Origin: CAIYZT01 sp947461435
GTDB taxonomy: Bacteria; Pseudomonadota; Alphaproteobacteria; Rhodobacterales; Rhodobacteraceae
Assembly: GCA_965284435.1 (NCBI GenBank)
Contig: OZ260083.1
Coordinates: forward strand, 1,674,001-1,738,000
Length of the DNA: 64,000 bases
Direction: 5' to 3'
A program made the position numbers and the translations under genes. Positions 8,416-16,556 of the stretch are shown here, piece after piece. The notes beneath the pieces were generated by a model. That model ran no database searches, was not told the origin of the DNA, and saw only the letters and a program-made list of their open reading frames with translations. Each line of letters starts with the position of its first letter. Position 1 is the stretch's first letter.

Positions 8416-9293
8416 GCTCCGGCCCTGCGCATCGCTTCGCCGGCAGACGTGGCCTGGCCCTGCGACAGGCGGGCGGACAGTCGGCCAAGCACGCCTTCGG
8501 ACAGTTTGGTCATGGTCAGGTAAAAGATCATCAAACCGATGAAATAGATCAAACGCCAGTCCCCATGGGGGTAGGCGTATGAATTCGTCTTTGATCCGCC
8601 AAGTTCGCGGGCGTAATAGACGATATCTTCGACCCCCAGCAGAAACAAAAGCGGCGTCGCCTTGATCAGGATCATCCAAAGGTTGGACAGGCCGGGAAGG
8701 GCATAGACCCACATCTGCGGCACCAAGATCCGGCGAAAGACCTGCGCATTGCTCATCCCATAGGCTTCGGCGGTTTCCAGTTGGGCCTTGGGCACCGCTT
8801 GCATTGCGCCGAACATGACATTGGCGGCGAAGGCCCCGAAAACAATGGCAAATGTCACGACGGCCAGCGCAAATCCATAGGCATTATGCCAAAATGCCGA
8901 GGATGAACCCAGCGGCACTTTCGCCTCTTTGCAGACCCGAAACTCAAGCCCCTGCCAAGGCCACGGTGCGCCGGAGGGGCAGACCGCCAGATGTTTGAGG
9001 TATTCGATCCCCTGATCCAGCGCGATCACAAAGAACAGAAAGAAAATGATGTCGGGAATGCCACGGACCATCGCAATATAGGTCTTGCCCAGAATGCGCG
9101 CGGGCAGCGCCTGCGATCTGGCCGCCGTGGCCCCCATAAACCCCAGCGCCAACGCAGCCGGCGCGGTGATGGCCAACAACATCAAGACAGTCAGAAAAGA
9201 TCCGTAGAAATCAAGATGTTTGCCAGAGGTTAGATAGCAAAAGGCCCAAGTCAGACCCTCGATCGACTTTGGATCGGCGCAGGCGGCAAACAT
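8412..9293 (-). CDS. Polar amino-acid ABC transporter permease (HisQ-like)
   Basis: A 293-residue permease with hydrophobic helices from about residue 30 onward, the segment VRGIPDIIFFLFFVIALDQG, and the EAA loop ETAEAYGMSNAQVFRRILVP. It carries a longer-than-usual loop at about residues 105-130 (two Cys, Pro/Trp-rich) compared with compact HisQ proteins. Its stop overlaps the start of the second permease by 4 nt and it lies 57 nt after the binding-protein gene, in the order ATPase, binding protein, permease, permease. Confidence 0.9.
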   Translation of the reverse strand: MFAACADPKSIEGLTWAFCYLTSGKHLDFYGSFLTVLMLLAITAPAALALGFMGATAARSQALPARILGKTYIAMVRGIPDIIFFLFFVIALDQGIEYLKHLAVCPSGAPWPWQGLEFRVCKEAKVPLGSSSAFWHNAYGFALAVVTFAIVFGAFAANVMFGAMQAVPKAQLETAEAYGMSNAQVFRRILVPQMWVYALPGLSNLWMILIKATPLLFLLGVEDIVYYARELGGSKTNSYAYPHGDWRLIYFIGLMIFYLTMTKLSEGVLGRLSARLSQGQATSAGEAMRRAGA

Positions 9294-9350
9294 GGGATGT
9301 CCCTTGCAAGTGGTGCCCGCCCCCGCACGGCGCAGGGGCGGGCGACTGGA

Positions 9351-10073
9351 TTACCAAGTTTTGGCTTCTGGGCCAAAATACTCAAGGATCATCGCATTCA
9401 ATGTGCCATCTTCCTTCATCGAGGTGATGGCGGCATCAAACTTTTCGCGCACGGCATCATCGCTGTCCCGGAAGGCCATGCCCACACCGCCACCGATGGA
9501 TTCTTCTTTGGCCAAAAGCACCAGCTCTCCGTTCGATTCTGCCGCGATCGGCTTGAGGTAGTCCTTGTCAGCCAGAACGGCGACCGCTTCGCCGTTCTTG
9601 ACGGCCGCAACGGTTTCTTCCGGGGTCGCATATTCGACAACCTGCATGCCATTTTCGGCCACAAAGGCGGCTTGGATGGTCGAGGTTTGGGCGGCCACAG
9701 CGCCGCTCATCAGATCGGCATCGGCCGAAAGCGCCAGATAGGCGGAAGACGCGGGCGGAATATAGGCTTGGGTGAAGTCCACGATCTCTTCGCGTTCGTC
9801 GGTGATCGACATGCCGGCGATGATCACATCATAGTTGCCCGACTGAAGGTTCGGAATAATGCTGTCCCACTCGTTCGTGGTCCATTCGCAGGTCAGAGCC
9901 GCGCGCTTGCACAGCTCGTCGCCAAACTTGCGTTCAAAGCCGTCAACCTCGCCCGCGTCGTTGATGAAGTTGTAGGGAGGATAGGCGCCTTCGGTGCCAA
10001 GACGCACAACGTCCTGAGCAAGGGCCACGCCCCCAAATCCGACCAATGCGGTCGCAAGCAGCAATTTCTTCAT
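9351..10073 (-). CDS. Periplasmic amino-acid-binding protein (family 3)
   Basis: A 240-residue solute-binding protein. A Sec signal peptide (MKKLLLATALVGFGGVALA) is followed by VVRLGTEGAYPPYNFIND, the standard N-terminal lobe of Lys/Arg/Orn- and His-binding proteins; ERKFGDELCKRA and the YDVIIAGMSITDER hinge strand follow. Two cysteines near residues 55-65 could form a disulfide. A GGGGA ribosome site precedes the ATG. The ligand is probably a cationic or polar amino acid; given the gamma-glutamyl ligases downstream, an amine or amine-derived amino acid is also possible. Confidence 0.9.
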   Translation of the reverse strand: MKKLLLATALVGFGGVALAQDVVRLGTEGAYPPYNFINDAGEVDGFERKFGDELCKRAALTCEWTTNEWDSIIPNLQSGNYDVIIAGMSITDEREEIVDFTQAYIPPASSAYLALSADADLMSGAVAAQTSTIQAAFVAENGMQVVEYATPEETVAAVKNGEAVAVLADKDYLKPIAAESNGELVLLAKEESIGGGVGMAFRDSDDAVREKFDAAITSMKEDGTLNAMILEYFGPEAKTW

Positions 10074-10107
10074 GTTTAGTCCCCTGTTTTAAGTGGTTGG
10101 TTTCTTC

Positions 10108-10881
10108 TTAAGCCGTCGCGGACAAAAAGCCCCGCAAACGGTCTGTCTTGGGATTGCCGAACAGATCGCTTGGCGCACCCTGTTCTTCAATCTTTCCTTG
10201 GTGCAGGAAAATGACATGATCTGACACGTCGGCAGCCAGTTTCATATCGTGGGTCACAAGGATCATGGTGCGACCCTCGTCTGCAAGGGCTTTGATCACC
10301 CGCACGACCTCTTGTTCCAATTCGGGATCAAGGGCAGAAGTGGGTTCGTCAAACAGCAGCGCTCTGGGCTCCATGCACAGCGCGCGCGCAATTGCGGCCC
10401 GCTGTTGTTGGCCGCCTGACAGCATGGCGGGCCAGGCATCCGCCTTCTCGCCGATCCCCACTTTGTCCAGATACATCCGTGCCTTGGTTTCAACTTCCTT
10501 GGGGTCGCGTTTGAGAACCGTCACCGGCGCTTCCATCACGTTTTGAAGCACCGTCATATGGGACCAAAGGTTGAACTGCTGAAACACCATCGACAGGTTG
10601 GTGCGCATGCGTGTTACCTGCACCCGGTCCGCCGGGTGCCGGCCGAGGCCCTGACCCTTCCAGCGCACGGCTTCGCCTTCAAAGGTGATCTCGCCCTCTT
10701 GGCTGTCTTCCAAAAGGTTGCAGCAGCGCAGCAGGGTCGATTTTCCCGACCCCGACGATCCGATAAGCGATACGACATGTCCGCGCGGCGCCACCAGATC
10801 AACGCCTTTAAGCACTTCAAGCTGTCCATAGCTTTTGTGCAGATTGCGAATATCGATGACGGGGGTCTGTGTTTCGGCCAA
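10108..10881 (-). CDS. Polar amino-acid ABC transporter ATPase (HisP/GlnQ-like)
   Basis: A 257-residue ABC ATPase with Walker A GSSGSGKST, Q-loop VFQQFNLW, signature LSGGQQQR, Walker B ALLFDEPTSALD and the switch histidine in LVTHD. The insertion GQGLGRHPADRVQVTRMR before the Q-loop is typical of the HisP subgroup. It is the first gene of the importer, 34 nt before the binding-protein gene. All catalytic motifs are intact. Confidence 0.92.
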   Translation of the reverse strand: MAETQTPVIDIRNLHKSYGQLEVLKGVDLVAPRGHVVSLIGSSGSGKSTLLRCCNLLEDSQEGEITFEGEAVRWKGQGLGRHPADRVQVTRMRTNLSMVFQQFNLWSHMTVLQNVMEAPVTVLKRDPKEVETKARMYLDKVGIGEKADAWPAMLSGGQQQRAAIARALCMEPRALLFDEPTSALDPELEQEVVRVIKALADEGRTMILVTHDMKLAADVSDHVIFLHQGKIEEQGAPSDLFGNPKTDRLRGFLSATA

Positions 10882-10985
10882 CCTGCGCCCTTCCTTACCT
10901 TCGTGCTTTGGTCACATAACGCGCACTATGGGCCGAGTCGCAACGGCCTTTGTGCGAAAAACCGGGGCGATGCCCGCCAAATCGA

Positions 10986-11756
10986 TCACTCAAACCATTC
11001 AATCTGGTCGGGTGCGGGCGGCGTTGGCACGGCAAGATACCGTTCCGGCGGGATATGAACCAAACCCTTGAGCGACAAGATGCCCCTGTCTTGGTCGGTA
11101 AGCACATGGATTGCCTCGGATATGGCGGCAAAACAGGCTGCGCCATCCCCCCCTTTGGCGGCGATATAGGGAAGGGCGGGCGTCGGCGCCGTTCGCGCCA
11201 ATGCGCGCAGCCCCGCCATGAAGGGATCGTAGCGCATGCACAGATCATAAGTCAGCGCATCCATCGCCGCGATATCCGCCCGGTCTTCTGCAACAGCCAG
11301 TGCCGACAAGCGGTGACCGCCCGATTGCAAACTGGGTTTGAACTGAAACCCAAGGCCCGCCGCGTGATTTTGCGGCGCGGCCCAACCGGACTGGCTTAGC
11401 CCTTCGTTAAAGGCAAAGCGCGCATCCTTGAACGCGGCGAGGGTTGTGCGCGGATCATCGGCCCGCACCACGAAGACCGAGTTATAATATCCTGCCTCGC
11501 AGCCGGGCAGGCCATAATCCGGGGTGCCGATCAAGGTCACCTGCCCATGCAGTCGGGCGCGATAGGGAAAGCCGCAGGTTTGCGAGACCACCAGATCGGG
11601 CGATTGCCACGCCGCCCAATACGCCGCCTCACCGCGGGTGAGGGCTTCGGGCGCTGCCAGTGACCGCGCGCGCAGGCCATCGCGGATAAGATGCCAAAAT
11701 CGATCGTTCGCCAAAGCCGTTTCGGCGCGGTCGTACATCCCGAGCGAGGCAATCAT
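10986..11756 (-). CDS. PhnD/SsuA-like solute-binding-fold protein without signal peptide
   Basis: A 256-residue protein with the PhnD-type periplasmic-binding fold: a VVSQTCGFPYR strand, the segment GYYNSVFVVRADD and FAFNEGLSQSGWAAP. It starts directly with IASLGMYDR and has no signal peptide or lipobox, so it is predicted to be cytoplasmic. No permease or ATPase gene is adjacent. The start ATG overlaps the stop of the upstream TerB-like gene (ATGA). It may be a ligand-sensing protein; it is not evidently part of a transporter. Confidence 0.7.
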   Translation of the reverse strand: MIASLGMYDRAETALANDRFWHLIRDGLRARSLAAPEALTRGEAAYWAAWQSPDLVVSQTCGFPYRARLHGQVTLIGTPDYGLPGCEAGYYNSVFVVRADDPRTTLAAFKDARFAFNEGLSQSGWAAPQNHAAGLGFQFKPSLQSGGHRLSALAVAEDRADIAAMDALTYDLCMRYDPFMAGLRALARTAPTPALPYIAAKGGDGAACFAAISEAIHVLTDQDRGILSLKGLVHIPPERYLAVPTPPAPDQIEWFE

Positions 11757-12193
11757 TCCTGAGCCTGGGCTTGGCGGCGGGCCTGCGCGCTTTGCACATC
11801 GGTCAAGCCCAAAAGGTTTGACACGATCCGCAGAAGTTGATCCTCCATCGCGTCGCGCTGGCCATCGGCCAAGGCGACTGACCAGAGCGCTTCCATCAAC
11901 CCGGTCCGGTTTTCCAGCGGAACGGCATCTTTCAAGGCCCGGGTAAAGCGCACGGTGTCGGGCGCTTCGCCTTCCAATTGTTCGGCGTCCAATCGCAGTC
12001 TTTCGGCCGCGAAGGCATCCAGATCGAACCGAAGGCTTAGCACGCGGTCGATACGTTCCACTTCTTCCGCGGAATACAGATTGTCACTTTTGGCGACGCG
12101 GATCAAAAGCGCGGCCAAGGCAAGGCGCGCTTCGGCATCGGCAAGGCGGGCGGGGGCGGGGGCAAGAAGCCGTTGAAGCAGATTTTGAAACAT
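11753..12193 (-). CDS. TerB-like (tellurite resistance family) protein
   Basis: A 146-residue, largely alpha-helical protein. The segment ARLALAALLIRVAKSDN and the later EALWSVALADGQRDAMEDQL are the two duplicated TerB-type metal-site helices (acidic residues after a hydrophobic helix). I use the ATG at 12193 (MFQNLLQRL), as in related short proteins; an in-frame ATG 21 nt upstream is possible. It is translationally coupled to the PhnD-like gene. In this group the link to tellurite is by name only; the function is unknown. Confidence 0.65.
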   Translation of the reverse strand: MFQNLLQRLLAPAPARLADAEARLALAALLIRVAKSDNLYSAEEVERIDRVLSLRFDLDAFAAERLRLDAEQLEGEAPDTVRFTRALKDAVPLENRTGLMEALWSVALADGQRDAMEDQLLRIVSNLLGLTDVQSAQARRQAQAQE

Positions 12194-12321
12194 GGGTGCA
12201 GGATAAGCCGTCAAACTGTCCGCGCCAAGCCCCGCTTCGACACGACTTTGTGCCTAGCTTTGTGAAATGCGGTGCGGGGGCGATCGGCGGTGACCGCCGC
12301 GGACGCACCATGCCGCCAACG

Positions 12322-13095
12322 CTAGGCGCCGATGACGCGGCTCACCTCGGCAGCTGCGGCCTCGATCCCATAGGGTGGGTTCACGATGAACAGGCCTGAT
12401 CCGATCATCCGATGTCCGTCCCGCGCCGGGGGAAACCGGACCTCATGGCAAAATCCGTCGGGAAAGGCGGCTTTGAGGGCCCGTAGCATGTCCGCTTGCG
12501 GATGACCCGCCAGAATCGGATACCACAAAACCAGCACGCCAACATTCCATTTGCGGGCGATGTTTTGCACGAATCCCGGAATATACTCATAATCTGCCTT
12601 CACCTCATACGAGGGGTCGACCAACATCAGCCCACGGCGGGGAAGGGGAGGGGTCAAGGACAGGGCGAATTCGAAGCCGTCCTTCTGCTCGATATGCGGC
12701 TCCCACAGGGCAAGATTTTCCCGCAGCGCCCGCACTTCTTGCGGGTGCAGTTCGGCCAGATGAAGTCTGTCTTGCTCTCGCAGGCACAATCCTGCGACCA
12801 AGGGCGAACCGGGATAGGCCATCGGCCCCCATTGCGCCCGAACCTCGGCCAATCTTTGGCGATAGGGATGATCGGCGGCAAAACGGTTTTCAACACGTTC
12901 CACCCCCGCTGCCGCCTCGCCCGTCTTCACGGCCTCGTCTGACCCAAGATCGTACAGACCCCGTCCGGCATGGGTTTCGATATAGCTGATCGGTTTGTCT
13001 TTTTGCGTCAGGTAGGTCAGCATCCAAGCCAAAAGGGCGTGCTTTTGCACATCGGCCAGATTTCCCGCGTGATAGATATGTTGGTACGACAGCAT
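12322..13095 (-). CDS. rlmJ: 23S rRNA (adenine-2030-N6)-methyltransferase RlmJ
   Basis: A 257-residue RlmJ (YhiR) homologue. It starts with LSYQHIYHAGNLADVQKH, the family signature. THAGRGLYDL (residues 41-50) follows, and the N6-adenine catalytic motif is DPSYE at residues 160-164, where Ser replaces the commoner second Pro. It methylates A2030 of 23S rRNA before 50S assembly. Length matches the family. It stands alone on the minus strand. Confidence 0.9.
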   Translation of the reverse strand: MLSYQHIYHAGNLADVQKHALLAWMLTYLTQKDKPISYIETHAGRGLYDLGSDEAVKTGEAAAGVERVENRFAADHPYRQRLAEVRAQWGPMAYPGSPLVAGLCLREQDRLHLAELHPQEVRALRENLALWEPHIEQKDGFEFALSLTPPLPRRGLMLVDPSYEVKADYEYIPGFVQNIARKWNVGVLVLWYPILAGHPQADMLRALKAAFPDGFCHEVRFPPARDGHRMIGSGLFIVNPPYGIEAAAAEVSRVIGA

Positions 13096-13198
13096 CTGTT
13101 CGGCCTACTCTGCCTTTCCAAGGCGGGCAAGCCGGCAATTGGTTGAATTGTGCGGGCAAGGGGCTTAGGTACATCCAAAATATGTGTCTGGAGCTGTC

Positions 13199-13861
13199 AT
13201 GCTGGAAATCTTCACCCCCGAAGGGATCACCGCCCTATTGGCTGTGATCGGTATCGATCTGGTCCTTGCGGGGGACAATGCCATCGTGATTGGGCTTGCG
13301 GCCGCGGGCCTGCCAAAGCAGCAGCGCACCAAGGCGATCATCGTCGGCATCCTTGCCGCGACCGTGCTGCGGATCATCTTCGCCGGGCTGACGACGCAGT
13401 TGCTGCAGATTGTCGGCCTTTTGTTGGCTGGGGGGATCTTGCTGCTGTGGGTCTGCTGGAAGATGTGGCGCGAGCTGCAAAATGGCCATGCTGCCGAAAA
13501 TCGCGGGGAAGAGGCGTTGACGGGCCAGGATTTGAACGCGGACGGCACCGTTGCCGGCGGCGGTCCTGCAAAAACCTTCCGTCAGGCGGCAACACAAATT
13601 GTGGTCGCCGACGTGTCGATGAGTTTGGACAACGTCTTGGCGGTGGCGGGCGCCGCCAAGGACCATCCGACGGTACTTGTCATCGGCTTGATCCTGTCGA
13701 TTGCCCTGATGGGGCTGGCTGCCACCTTCATCGCGCAACTTTTGAACAAGCATCGCTGGATCGCCTATGTCGGATTGGCCATCATCCTTTATGTTGCGCT
13801 GAAGATGATGTGGGAAGGCTGGAACGAGGTAGAGCCTTTCGTGGTCGCAATGTTGCAATAG
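13199..13861 (+). CDS. TerC-family integral membrane protein (YjbE-like)
   Basis: About 220 residues with seven predicted membrane segments and the paired TerC motifs with membrane-embedded acids: IDLVLAGDNAIVIG near the N-terminus and ADVSMSLDNVLAVAG after the central loop. The latter acids are proposed metal ligands. I chose the ATG at 13199, preceded by GGAG at 13190-13193, over an upstream GTG at 13184. YjbE/YceF-type proteins act in manganese or other metal homeostasis in other bacteria; the substrate here is inferred. The Gly/Glu-rich loop around residues 95-115 is cytoplasmic or periplasmic linker. Confidence 0.85.
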   Translation: MLEIFTPEGITALLAVIGIDLVLAGDNAIVIGLAAAGLPKQQRTKAIIVGILAATVLRIIFAGLTTQLLQIVGLLLAGGILLLWVCWKMWRELQNGHAAENRGEEALTGQDLNADGTVAGGGPAKTFRQAATQIVVADVSMSLDNVLAVAGAAKDHPTVLVIGLILSIALMGLAATFIAQLLNKHRWIAYVGLAIILYVALKMMWEGWNEVEPFVVAMLQ

Positions 13862-13906
13862 GCCCGATTGGGCATCGGGCAAAGGCCCGCTGCCCAACCT
13901 TTCGGG

Positions 13907-14665
13907 TCAGCCAACCGTGACCTTGGTCGACCATTCGCCGCATTTGCCGCGCAGGGCCTCTGGCAAAGGCTTGTCAGTGAACAGAGTGCTGATCTCGCTG
14001 AGCGAGGCCAATCGCGCCGGGGCGGACCGGCCCAGTTTGGAATGGTCGCACACCAAGAACACCTGCCGCGCCTGACGGATGATGGTTTTTGAGACGCGCA
14101 CTTCGGCAAGATCATAATCCAGCAGATCACCGTCGGCATCCAAGGCCGAGGTGCCGATGACGGCAAAGTCCACCTTGAACTGTTCAAAAAACTGGGTTGT
14201 CAATTCGCCCACAAGCCCGCCGTCAGACCGACGAAATGCCCCGCCGGCCACCATGATCTCGCAGCTTGGATTGGCCATCAGAATATTGGCCACATTCATG
14301 TTGTTGGTGATGACGGTGATATTGCGGTGGTTCAGCAGGGCCTGCGCCACCGCTTCGGTCGTCGTGCCCAGATTCAGGATGACAGAACAATTGTCAGGAA
14401 TGGCGGCCGCGCAGCTTCGGGCAATGGCTGCCTTGGCCGATTGGTTCATGCTGCGCCGTTCGGCATATGCAAGATTTGTCACCCCTGCGCGGGGCACGGC
14501 ACCACCATGTACCCGCTCGACCAAGCCTGAATCCGCCAGATCGGCCAGATCTCGCCGGATCGTTTGCAAGGTCACATCAAACCGCTGCGCCAAATCTTCA
14601 ACGCTGACCCGGCCATCTGCCCGGGCGATGTCGATGATTTCACTTTGCCGAAAACTTAGCGCCAC
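13907..14665 (-). CDS. glpR: DeoR-family repressor of glycerol-3-phosphate genes
   Basis: A 252-residue DeoR regulator. The N-terminal helix-turn-helix (IARADGRVSVEDLAQRFDVT, then LQTIRRDLADL) precedes a sugar-phosphate-sensor domain with the ILNLGTTTEAVAQALL and VAGGAFRRSDGGLVG motifs. The start is a GTG at 14665, preceded by AAAGGA with 6-nt spacing; the open frame extends further upstream but lacks a ribosome site. Its position divergent from glpD and glpK supports the GlpR name. It probably represses glpD and glpK unless glycerol-3-phosphate is bound. Confidence 0.85.
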   Translation of the reverse strand: MALSFRQSEIIDIARADGRVSVEDLAQRFDVTLQTIRRDLADLADSGLVERVHGGAVPRAGVTNLAYAERRSMNQSAKAAIARSCAAAIPDNCSVILNLGTTTEAVAQALLNHRNITVITNNMNVANILMANPSCEIMVAGGAFRRSDGGLVGELTTQFFEQFKVDFAVIGTSALDADGDLLDYDLAEVRVSKTIIRQARQVFLVCDHSKLGRSAPARLASLSEISTLFTDKPLPEALRGKCGEWSTKVTVG

Positions 14666-14780
14666 GTCCGGTCCTTTCCGCCGTTTCCGGCGATTTGGGT
14701 CATGCGGATCTACTATCCGCCGAAGGGGCACATATGACAAGATCTGAAGGTTCGCATTTGCCCCGATTTGGATGAAAAGG

Positions 14781-14842
14781 GCGAAAAGTGTGATCGATAA
14801 TGTTCGTTTTAACAAATAGCAGACAAAAGCGAATATTTTTGC
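14781..14842. promoter_or_regulatory. glpR-glpD divergent control region with CGAAA-type half-sites
   Basis: The 230-nt gap between glpR and glpD contains an AT-rich stretch with repeated half-sites: GCGAAAAG at 14781, ATGTTCGTTTT near 14800 and AAAAGCGAATATT near 14825. ATGTTCG matches the half-site of the enterobacterial GlpR operator. The three elements may be GlpR sites covering both promoters. No clear -35/-10 pair could be assigned. Confidence 0.35.
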
Positions 14843-14895
14843 TTGACCAAGGTCGCCCCTTACCCGACTGATCGCTAACCCGGACGGAGATGGCT

Positions 14896-16494
14896 ATGAC
14901 CCAAATCGAGCACCCCATGATCTTTGATCTTTTCATCATTGGCGGCGGGATCAATGGCTGCGGTATCGCCCGCGATGCGGTGGGCCGGGGCCTGAGCGTT
15001 GGTTTGGCTGAACAAGGCGATCTGGCGCAGGCAACGTCTTCCGCTTCGACAAAATTGTTTCATGGGGGGCTTCGCTATCTCGAATATTTCGAGTTTCGCC
15101 TTGTCCGTGAGGCCTTGGAAGAGCGCGAGACCTTGCTTGTCGCTATGCCGCATATCTCTTGGCCCATGCGCTTTGTGCTGCCCTACCACCGCGACATGCG
15201 CTTTGAAGGGGAAACGCCGACTGGAAAGCTGCTGGCGCGCCTGATGCCGTGGATGCGCGGGCGTCGCCCGGCATGGCTGATCCGTCTGGGTTTGTTTTTG
15301 TACGATACGTTGGGCGGGCGCAAAATTCTGCCCGCCACAAGAACGCTGGATTTGACCGCTGATCCGGCAGGCGCGCCGTTGCAAAAACGGTTCACCAAGG
15401 CCTATGAATATTCGGACTGCTGGGTGGAGGACGCCAAACTCGTCTCGTTGAACGCGCGCGATGCCGCCCAAAGAGGCGCCCGCATCATGACCCGCACGCG
15501 GGTCAGTCAGGCAGAGCGGCGGGGGGATCTGTGGCACATTACCTTGCAAGGTGCGCACGGCGTGCAGACGGTTCAAGCCCGGGCCTTGGTCAATGCCGCG
15601 GGCCCTTGGGTTGAGGATGTCATTCGCACCGTGGCGCGCATCAACACGGCCGAGGGCGTGCGTCTGGTTCGGGGCAGCCACATCGTAACGCGCAAACTTT
15701 ATGATCATGACCGCTGCTATTTCTTTCAAGGCACCGACGGGCGGATCATTTTTGCCATTCCGTACGAACAGGATTTCACGCTGATCGGCACAACTGACCA
15801 TGATCACAAGGGCGCGCCAAAGGATGCGGTCTGTACCGATGAAGAGCAGGATTATCTGTTGACCTTCGCCAGCGCATATTTTGCCAAACCTGTGACGCGT
15901 GATGATGTGGTCTGGACCTATTCCGGGGTGCGTCCGCTGTACAACGATGGTGCGGCCTCGGCGACGGCGGCAACGCGCGACTATGTCTTGTCACTGGATA
16001 CGAACGGCGCGCCCTTGTTGAATGTCTTCGGCGGCAAAATCACCACCTATCGCCGTTTGGCCCAATCCGCCTTGGCCAAATTGCAGCCGTTCTTTCCCAA
16101 CGCCAGGCCTGAATGGACCGCCCGCGTGCCCTTGCCGGGGGGAGATTTTCCCCAGGGGGATGTGGCCCGTCTGGTGCAAGACCTGATGGCCCGCTATCCC
16201 TTTCTGACATCCTATTGGGCGGGCCGTCTGATCCGGGCCTATGGCCGTGACGCACCGGAGGTTTTGGGCACAGCAACACAGACAGCCGATCTGGGCCGCG
16301 ATTTTGGCGCCACCTTGACCGAGGCCGAAGTGCGCTGGCTGATGGACCATGAATTTGCCCAGCAGCCCGAAGATGTTGTCTGGCGGCGCACCAAATTGGG
16401 CCTGCGTCTGACGGCTGACCAGATCGCCGATCTGGGGGCCTACATGTCGCAGCATCTTGCGCGCCACACAGACCCCGCCGCAGCACAACCATGA
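14896..16494 (+). CDS. glpD: Aerobic glycerol-3-phosphate dehydrogenase
   Basis: A 532-residue flavoprotein that oxidises sn-glycerol-3-phosphate to dihydroxyacetone phosphate and passes electrons to quinone at the inner membrane. The FAD motif GGGINGCGIARDAVGRG lies near residue 15, SSASTKLFHGGLRYLE is the GlpD signature, and FGGKITTYRRLAQSAL is the conserved C-terminal flavin contact. The ATG at 14896 lies 6 nt after GGAG; the ATG at 14890 abuts the ribosome site and is less likely. glpK follows after 62 nt. Confidence 0.95.
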   Translation: MTQIEHPMIFDLFIIGGGINGCGIARDAVGRGLSVGLAEQGDLAQATSSASTKLFHGGLRYLEYFEFRLVREALEERETLLVAMPHISWPMRFVLPYHRDMRFEGETPTGKLLARLMPWMRGRRPAWLIRLGLFLYDTLGGRKILPATRTLDLTADPAGAPLQKRFTKAYEYSDCWVEDAKLVSLNARDAAQRGARIMTRTRVSQAERRGDLWHITLQGAHGVQTVQARALVNAAGPWVEDVIRTVARINTAEGVRLVRGSHIVTRKLYDHDRCYFFQGTDGRIIFAIPYEQDFTLIGTTDHDHKGAPKDAVCTDEEQDYLLTFASAYFAKPVTRDDVVWTYSGVRPLYNDGAASATAATRDYVLSLDTNGAPLLNVFGGKITTYRRLAQSALAKLQPFFPNARPEWTARVPLPGGDFPQGDVARLVQDLMARYPFLTSYWAGRLIRAYGRDAPEVLGTATQTADLGRDFGATLTEAEVRWLMDHEFAQQPEDVVWRRTKLGLRLTADQIADLGAYMSQHLARHTDPAAAQP

Positions 16495-16556
16495 TGGGCA
16501 TCTTGCCGATCCGGTCCTAAACTGCCACCTGCCACCCCGCGTTTCTGGAACATGCC

